Source: an uncultured Bacteroidales bacterium (GTDB taxonomy: Bacteria; Bacteroidota; Bacteroidia; Bacteroidales; P3). From it: a stretch of DNA of 11,503 nucleotides. The notes below the pieces were generated by a model. That model did not search any database, was not told the origin of the DNA, and saw only the letters and a program-made list of their open reading frames with translations. A program made the translations under genes and the position numbers. Shown piece by piece: positions 7,225 to 11,503 of the stretch; within the stretch, counting starts at the first letter, position 1, and each line of letters begins with the position of its first letter. The stretch covers positions 1 to 11,503 of the forward strand of contig CALGGY010000138.1 of assembly GCA_937915785.1 (NCBI GenBank), read 5' to 3'.

Positions 7225-8097
7225 ATGAAAGTAAGGACATTCTTTTTCAGTGCTATTGTGGCTGTTATGCCGCTGATGATGACTTCGTGCGATCCAAAAG
7301 ACGACGACAACACCGGTTCATCGGCAACTCCCGTCGATGTTACCAAAGTGGTGGGCGAATACCAAGGCTACACCCTTGCCAACTCCAACTATTTTCAGGA
7401 CAATTTCACGCCCAACGAGAGTGTTTCCATCACCAAAAACGAGGACAATACCGTTAAAGTGGTGCTCACTTCCAACACATGGGGCGCAAGCACCATCGAC
7501 GTGGCTAAGGTTACCTACGACGGCAGCCGCTACACCGTTAACGGCAACGGCACTTGCGTGATGATGGGTATGGGTGGCTCCGAGCGTACCTACGACTGCT
7601 CCCTCACTTCCGACATAGCCTCCACCGCCGACGCTACCTTCAGCGTTTCGCTGCCTGCTCTTATGGGCGGAACCACCATAGTTTTCAAACCCGGTCGTGG
7701 CTCCACAGGCTACTACGTGGCCGACAACTATCGTGGCGACATCGCTGTTTCCGTTTCTGGCGAAAACTACCTCACACTCAACGACACTGTGGTAAAACTG
7801 AAAGGCGAAACGGGCGACAAGGTTAGCATCACCATTCCCGAAGTGGGTGTGCCGATGGGATCGCAAACCATCACCATTCCCACCACCACTTTCCAAGGCA
7901 TAAGCGTTACCACCACCGACTACACCAATTTCATAATTCCCGAACAGCAGGTGTCCATTACCGTTGGCACAACCAACTTTTCCGGAACCCTTACCGGCAG
8001 CGTAACCGATGGCGTTCTGGCTCTCACCTACAACCTCACCCCGGGCTCCATGCCAATGCCCATCACCTTCACTTTTACACAATCAGCAAAAAAATAA
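7225..8097 (+). CDS. Lipoprotein with two calycin-like domains
   Basis: This 290-residue lipoprotein has a signal ending MTSC (Cys22 lipidated) followed by DPKDDD, a strong Bacteroidetes surface-export signal (K followed by acidic residues). Two similar beta-rich domains follow, about residues 41-157 and 166-286. Each resembles the calycin-like family found in Bacteroidetes lipoproteins, with the second ending in a family-like phrase (LALTYNLTPGSMPMPITFTF, 265-284). Cys111 and Cys125 flank a methionine-rich loop (MMGMGG) and could form a disulfide. It is the first gene of the operon with hmuY and the TonB-dependent receptor, 25 bases ahead of hmuY. Calycins are small beta-barrels that often bind hydrophobic ligands. 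Binding or handing over haem at the surface is inferred from context only; no ligand residue can be named. Confidence 0.75.
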   Translation: MKVRTFFFSAIVAVMPLMMTSCDPKDDDNTGSSATPVDVTKVVGEYQGYTLANSNYFQDNFTPNESVSITKNEDNTVKVVLTSNTWGASTIDVAKVTYDGSRYTVNGNGTCVMMGMGGSERTYDCSLTSDIASTADATFSVSLPALMGGTTIVFKPGRGSTGYYVADNYRGDIAVSVSGENYLTLNDTVVKLKGETGDKVSITIPEVGVPMGSQTITIPTTTFQGISVTTTDYTNFIIPEQQVSITVGTTNFSGTLTGSVTDGVLALTYNLTPGSMPMPITFTFTQSAKK

Positions 8098-8122
8098 GAC
8101 TCTTTAAGCCAAGTTTTTTTCG

Positions 8123-8764
8123 ATGCGAAAATACTTTTTCTTGATATCCGTTATTGGAAGCTTGTTGCTGCTGGTTTCGTGCAACGGTCTGTTCGACGAC
8201 CTCTACGACGAGCCGGTGGCAACGGTTTCCGACGGGTATGGTTTTGTGCGCGTGGACAACGCCAACAAAAGTGGCACCATTTACATCGATGTAACGAGCT
8301 ATAAACGTTGGACATACATCAATCTTAAAGACAAAACCACCGACACATCGAACATCATCGAAGGGCAGGAGGCTCCGGCCAAATGGGATTTTGCAATGCA
8401 TCGCTACGATGTGAAAACCAACGGCGGCGCCGCTTTCGAGTCTTCGCTGTCCTCCATCGACGACCTGCGCAAGGGCATTCCCGAAGGGGCCACCTTCGCC
8501 GCCGACACCCTCTCGCGTGTGGTTATCGACATGTCGCACATGATGGACGGCTACCTCGACTACGACACGTCTTACGTCAATCCCGTGCTCAGCCGCTGGC
8601 TCAATGTGGACCTCTCCTCGATGCCGCCTATCTACACCCTATCGCTGCGTCCTTACCTGGTGCGCTTGGCCGACGGCTCCTACGCAGCCCTTTTTTTCGA
8701 CAATTTTATGGATGAAAATAGCGTAAAAGGTTTTGTGACAATAAAATACATCTACCCGCTCTGA
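8123..8764 (+). CDS. hmuY: HmuY-family haem-binding lipoprotein
   Basis: This 213-residue protein is a homologue of Porphyromonas gingivalis HmuY (216 residues), a surface or shed haem-binding lipoprotein that passes haem to its outer-membrane receptor. The signal ends LVSC, with Cys20 lipidated; acidic residues follow at 25-26. The family core is clear: KWDFAMHRYDVKTNGG (87-102) matches HmuY NWDMALHRYDVRLNCG, and the C-terminal strands (SLRPYLVRLADGS 174-186, GFVTIKYIYPL 203-213) also align. HmuY binds haem through His134 and His166. The equivalent of His166 here appears to be Leu164, with Met167 close by, and the His134 region reads DMSHMMDGY (136-144), offering Met140, Met141 or His139. 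Met ligation, as described for Tannerella and Prevotella homologues, is therefore likely but inferred from alignment by eye. The receptor gene starts 7 bases after the stop. Confidence 0.9.
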   Translation: MRKYFFLISVIGSLLLLVSCNGLFDDLYDEPVATVSDGYGFVRVDNANKSGTIYIDVTSYKRWTYINLKDKTTDTSNIIEGQEAPAKWDFAMHRYDVKTNGGAAFESSLSSIDDLRKGIPEGATFAADTLSRVVIDMSHMMDGYLDYDTSYVNPVLSRWLNVDLSSMPPIYTLSLRPYLVRLADGSYAALFFDNFMDENSVKGFVTIKYIYPL

Positions 8765-8771
8765 CGTAATA

Positions 8772-10913
8772 ATGAACAAAAGAACAAGCAAACTAATACT
8801 ACTCTTATTTCTTTCTATCACTTCAAACTTTAGCCTGCAGGCGCAACGCACCGTGGTGGGAACCGTTACCGACTCCGCCACGGGCGAAACTTTGGTGGGC
8901 GTTACCATTCGTGTGGCAGATCACAAAGGTCTGGGCACCGTTACCGACAATGTCGGAAAGTACCGACTGCAACTGCCTTCGTCAAAGGTGTTTACTCTCG
9001 AAGTGTCGTATGTTGGCTACGAACCCCAACGCCGCACCATCGACGCAAACCACAAAGGTCCGGCCAATTTCGCCCTCAGGCAGAAAGCCAATATCCTTGA
9101 TATGGTGGTGGTTACGGGCACTCGTACCCCCAAGTTGTTGAAAGATGTGCCTATCGTTACACGCGTAATAACCCACGACGACATAGCCATGCAGGATGCC
9201 ACCGACATCCGCGACGTGCTGCAAACCGAACTGCCGGGGGTGGAGTTTAGCTATTCTATGGGACAACAAGTGGTTAATATTCAGGGTTTTGGTGGCAATA
9301 GTGTGCTTTTTCTTGTCGATGGCGAGCGTTTGGCGGGCGAGTCGGTTTTCGGCAACCTCGACTACACCCGCCTCAACATGGACAACGTGGAACGTGTGGA
9401 GATTGTGAAAGGCGCCGCCTCGTCGCTCTACGGCAGCGATGCCGTGGGCGGCGTTATCAACATCATCACCCGCAACTACGACAAGCCGTGGAACCTCAAT
9501 CTCAACACCCATTTTGCCGAACACAACGAGCAGCGCCACGGCGGCACTCTGGGTTTCAAGGTGGGCAACGTGAGCAGTATCACCAACGTACAGTATGCCT
9601 CCACCGATGCCATCCGTTTTGGCAACGACGGCGATTTCGGCAGCCTTGCCGCCCACCATTCGTGGAACTTTAAGGAAAAACTCGCGTACTCGTTCAACAA
9701 CAAACTGAAAATCACCGCCAAAGCGGGATATTTCTTCCGCGAAAGGGAGTCGCAGCAGCTCTCGCACGAGCGTTACCGCGATTTTAGCGGAGGCCTCAAC
9801 GCCGAATATACTTTCGACAGCAGCAACAGCCTTATGGCGGCCTACAATTTCGACCAGTACGACAAAAGCGACTACTCCCTTGCCAGCTACCTCGACGTGC
9901 GCGACTACAGCAACGTGCAGCATTCGGTGCGCACGCTCTACAACCGCACTTTTGCCCAAAACAACATCCTCACCCTCGGCGGCGACTACATGCGCGACTA
10001 TCTTATGACCTACCAGTTTGCCGACAACGGCTCCAAATTCCAACACACCGCCGACCTCTTTGCCCAGTACGACTGGAACATCACCCCCAAGCTGAACCTT
10101 ATTGGCGGACTGCGCTACGACTATTTCTCCGATGCTGGCGTGCACAACCTCTCGCCCAAGCTGGGCATGATGTACAAACTGAAAAACAGCTCGTTGCGTG
10201 CGTCGTACGCCCGTGGGTTCCGCGCTCCCAAGCTCAAGGAGATGCACATGAATTTCGACATGGCAAGCATTTTCATGATTTACGGCAATCCCGACCTGCG
10301 TCCCGAAAAAAGCCACAATTTCACCCTTGCCGCCGAATATACCAAAAAGTGCTACAACCTAACGCTGATGGGTTTCTACAACCGTGTTGCCGACCGCATC
10401 ACCACAGCATGGGACCGCGAAGTGCAGGGGCAGGTGTACGTAAACATGTCGCCGCTGCAAATTGCCGGTCTCGACGCCAGCGCCTCGGCACGATGGGATT
10501 TCGGATTGGGCTTGCGCCTTTCATACGTATATACCTACGAGCACATCGAAAAAGGTCAGCCCGAGCTCTCCTCCACACGTCCGCACTCGGCCACCATACG
10601 CGTGGAATACGGACGCAAGTGGCGGAAATACAGCTTCAACGTGGCGCTCAACGGACGCGTCCTCTCGTCCGTAACTTGCGACGAGTACACCTCCATGACC
10701 GACTACACCGAAACGGTGAAAGCCACATATCCGGGCTACACCATCTGGAAACTCACTCTGGCTCAGAAAATTGGCAAGGCCGTTACACTCAACACCGCCA
10801 TCGACAACCTTTTCAACTACGTGCCCGATTATTACTACAGCAACTCCCCAACAACCACAGGCACAACGTTTTCCGTAGGTCTTTCCATCGATGTGGACCG
10901 CCTTTTCCGATAG
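8772..10913 (+). CDS. hmuR: HmuR-like TonB-dependent haem receptor
   Basis: This 713-residue outer-membrane receptor would import haem using TonB energy. A signal peptide (about 1-24, ending LQAQ) is followed by a carboxypeptidase-regulatory-like domain (about 27-105), a TonB-box-like segment MVVVTGT (111-117), a plug (about 124-235, with VERVEIVKGAASSLYGSDAV at 207-226) and a 22-strand-type barrel to the C-terminus. The haem-receptor motifs FRAP (483-486) and NPDL (506-509) are both present, with His492 between them where haem receptors such as HmuR and HemR have a functional histidine. The same segment also has Met491, 493, 497 and 502. The gene is 7 bases downstream of hmuY, the arrangement of the P. 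gingivalis hmuYR pair. No hmuSTUV-like genes follow within the window, so the inner-membrane transporter must be elsewhere. Confidence 0.93.
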   Translation: MNKRTSKLILLLFLSITSNFSLQAQRTVVGTVTDSATGETLVGVTIRVADHKGLGTVTDNVGKYRLQLPSSKVFTLEVSYVGYEPQRRTIDANHKGPANFALRQKANILDMVVVTGTRTPKLLKDVPIVTRVITHDDIAMQDATDIRDVLQTELPGVEFSYSMGQQVVNIQGFGGNSVLFLVDGERLAGESVFGNLDYTRLNMDNVERVEIVKGAASSLYGSDAVGGVINIITRNYDKPWNLNLNTHFAEHNEQRHGGTLGFKVGNVSSITNVQYASTDAIRFGNDGDFGSLAAHHSWNFKEKLAYSFNNKLKITAKAGYFFRERESQQLSHERYRDFSGGLNAEYTFDSSNSLMAAYNFDQYDKSDYSLASYLDVRDYSNVQHSVRTLYNRTFAQNNILTLGGDYMRDYLMTYQFADNGSKFQHTADLFAQYDWNITPKLNLIGGLRYDYFSDAGVHNLSPKLGMMYKLKNSSLRASYARGFRAPKLKEMHMNFDMASIFMIYGNPDLRPEKSHNFTLAAEYTKKCYNLTLMGFYNRVADRITTAWDREVQGQVYVNMSPLQIAGLDASASARWDFGLGLRLSYVYTYEHIEKGQPELSSTRPHSATIRVEYGRKWRKYSFNVALNGRVLSSVTCDEYTSMTDYTETVKATYPGYTIWKLTLAQKIGKAVTLNTAIDNLFNYVPDYYYSNSPTTTGTTFSVGLSIDVDRLFR

Positions 10914-10923
10914 TCCGGAAAAA

Positions 10924-10951
10924 TTAACAATGAACGATTAACAATGAACGA
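10924..10951. repeat. Perfect 14-base tandem duplication
   Basis: TTAACAATGAACGA occurs twice in direct succession (10924-10937 and 10938-10951), eleven bases after the receptor stop codon. Similar AACAATGAAC-type strings are common in gaps of Bacteroidales genomes, so this may be part of a dispersed intergenic repeat. Confidence 0.8.
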
Positions 10952-10956
10952 TGGGC

Positions 10957-10999
10957 AAATCCGCCCCCTCGTATGTCCCGCGGTAGCTGCGGCGGATTT
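10957..10999 (+). repeat. Inverted repeat downstream of the receptor gene, possible transcript end
   Basis: AAATCCGCC (10957-10965) and GGCGGATTT (10991-10999) form a perfect 9-bp stem with a 25-base loop. It could terminate or protect the haem-operon mRNA, but only a short T-run follows and the loop is long, so it is not a standard intrinsic terminator. A smaller hairpin, ATTGCC/GGCAAT (11000-11014), follows immediately. Confidence 0.5.
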
Positions 11000-11009
11000 A
11001 TTGCCGTTG

Positions 11010-11074
11010 GCAATGAGCTGAAGGTTGCAATCCGCAAAACAACAGTACTCGAAATTGCGGTATCAGCTCGTTGC
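11010..11074. repeat. Nested inverted repeat, possible structured RNA or palindromic element
   Basis: GCAATGAGCTG (11010-11020) pairs with CAGCTCGTTGC (11064-11074) as an 11-bp stem with one wobble. Inside it CCGCAA (11032-11037) pairs with TTGCGG (11055-11060). The asymmetric internal loop and 17-base apical loop look like a folded RNA or a non-coding palindromic repeat. No protein-coding frame here is convincing. Function unknown. Confidence 0.45.
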
Positions 11075-11309
11075 AGTCCAGCATAACGGCACAGGCAGTT
11101 TCGCTCATGTTGGGCAGACGCGATTTGTTAGCGAAAATGCTTGTATAAGTTTTATTTTGTTGTATTCAAAAAAAATGGATTTTTGCACACGGTTTCAAAA
11201 GTGAAAAAAAATAAAGTTTTGAAACTGATATTTGTTGTGAAACTGATAGATAGGACGTTATATATAGATAGGTTAAAGCGAATCAAGGGAATTCCAGATA
11301 TCAAGATAA
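11075..11309. other. A/T-rich non-coding stretch with degenerate repeats
   Basis: No gene is supported here. GTTTCAAAA (11192-11200) and TTTTGAAAC (11217-11225) are a perfect 9-base inverted repeat. From 11221 to 11274 there are three degenerate 18-base units: GAAACTGATA recurs at 11221 and 11239, and ATAGATAGG recurs at 11246 and 11264. The region lies just beyond the broken transposase frame and might include the end of an insertion sequence, but no terminal repeat pair can be shown in this window. Confidence 0.4.
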
Positions 11310-11503
11310 TCACCTGAATCCGCCGCGGGAGCAGGTGCCGTCGCAGCAGCAATTGGCAAGAGGCACCCCGACTATTTCCGACGGGCGGTGTTTGGCGTTG
11401 AAACGCCTGTTTTTCAATGTGTTGTCGATGAGCTTGCTAAGCCAGAGGTGGCGGAAAAAGTCGATTGTTTGAAAAATTCCGCCGAAAGTTCCTATTTTGT
11501 CAG
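11310..11503 (-). pseudogene. Fragment of an IS1380-type transposase, running off the window
   Basis: On the minus strand an open frame enters from beyond 11503 and ends at a TGA (11312-11310), giving 63 visible residues. DKIGTFGGIFQTIDFF at its visible start and RPSEIV at residues 39-44 resemble the N-terminal part of IS1380-family DDE transposases of Bacteroidetes (FGGI, then SEI, then a Cys/Gly-rich CGGxC motif). Here the last appears as CCDGTC (52-57), and the frame stops soon after. A full transposase would continue for several hundred residues; no continuation is found leftward, so the gene is broken, probably by mutation or deletion. The family call is by eye and the true start is outside the window. 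Confidence 0.45.

Noticed and set aside
8982..10316. Open frame of 444 codons on the minus strand opposite the receptor gene
   Set aside because: The TonB-dependent receptor is unmistakable. The reverse translation is Val/His/Gly-rich and without a domain.
11221..11274. CRISPR-like array
   Set aside because: The units are only 18 bases, degenerate and contiguous, with no spacers of uniform length and no cas genes.
11152..11352. 66-residue open frame on the minus strand
   Set aside because: Low-complexity Phe/Ile/Leu-rich translation from A/T-rich DNA, overlapping the transposase-like frame and the repeats.

Overview
The window looks like a chromosomal segment of a Bacteroidales bacterium. 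Three things support this. Promoters of the Bacteroidetes type (TTTG, then about 19-21 bases, then TAnnTTTG) lie upstream of two gene groups. Start codons are preceded by A/T-rich leaders rather than Shine-Dalgarno sequences. The proteins belong to families typical of the group: HmuY, a TonB-dependent receptor with an N-terminal carboxypeptidase-regulatory-like domain, calycin-like lipoproteins and a fused CcsBA. Coding DNA is clearly G+C-richer than the A/T-rich gaps. The genus cannot be fixed from the sequence. All six intact genes are on the + strand.

Region 1 (1-4744). A 497-base stretch without a convincing gene ends in an imperfect inverted repeat and a promoter (446-478). It drives a tight cluster of an outer-membrane beta-barrel protein with an acidic segment (498-1814), an imelysin-family lipoprotein (1854-3017) and a di-haem DHOR/DUF1111 lipoprotein with two CxxCH sites (3045-4670). 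The cluster ends at an intrinsic terminator whose 5' arm is also part of a stronger upstream hairpin, giving two mutually exclusive folds.

Region 2 (4811-7072). One gene encodes a fused System II cytochrome c synthetase (CcsBA), the enzyme type that attaches haem to CxxCH motifs such as those of the neighbouring DHOR protein. A clear terminator follows.

Region 3 (7081-10913). A 17-base 8-1-8 inverted repeat, Fur-like only in architecture, lies directly upstream of a good promoter. The promoter serves a three-gene haem-acquisition operon: a lipoprotein with two calycin-like domains, a HmuY-family haem-binding lipoprotein, and a HmuR-like TonB-dependent receptor with FRAP and NPDL motifs. The HmuY homologue appears to lack the two histidine ligands of Porphyromonas gingivalis HmuY and has methionines nearby. 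The receptor's FRAP-NPDL segment is also rich in methionine.

Region 4 (10914-11503). This gene-poor tail holds a 14-base tandem repeat, nested inverted repeats, degenerate 18-base repeats and, at the edge on the minus strand, what looks like a damaged N-terminal piece of an IS1380-type transposase.

Taken together, the window reads as an iron/haem locus: surface lipoproteins and a receptor that would take up haem, a synthetase that would attach haem to exported cytochromes, a di-haem lipoprotein that is a plausible client, and an imelysin/porin pair probably tied to iron. The families are known. The less familiar points are the combination, the methionine-rich haem path, the unassigned calycin-like partner and the RNA/DNA structures between the genes.
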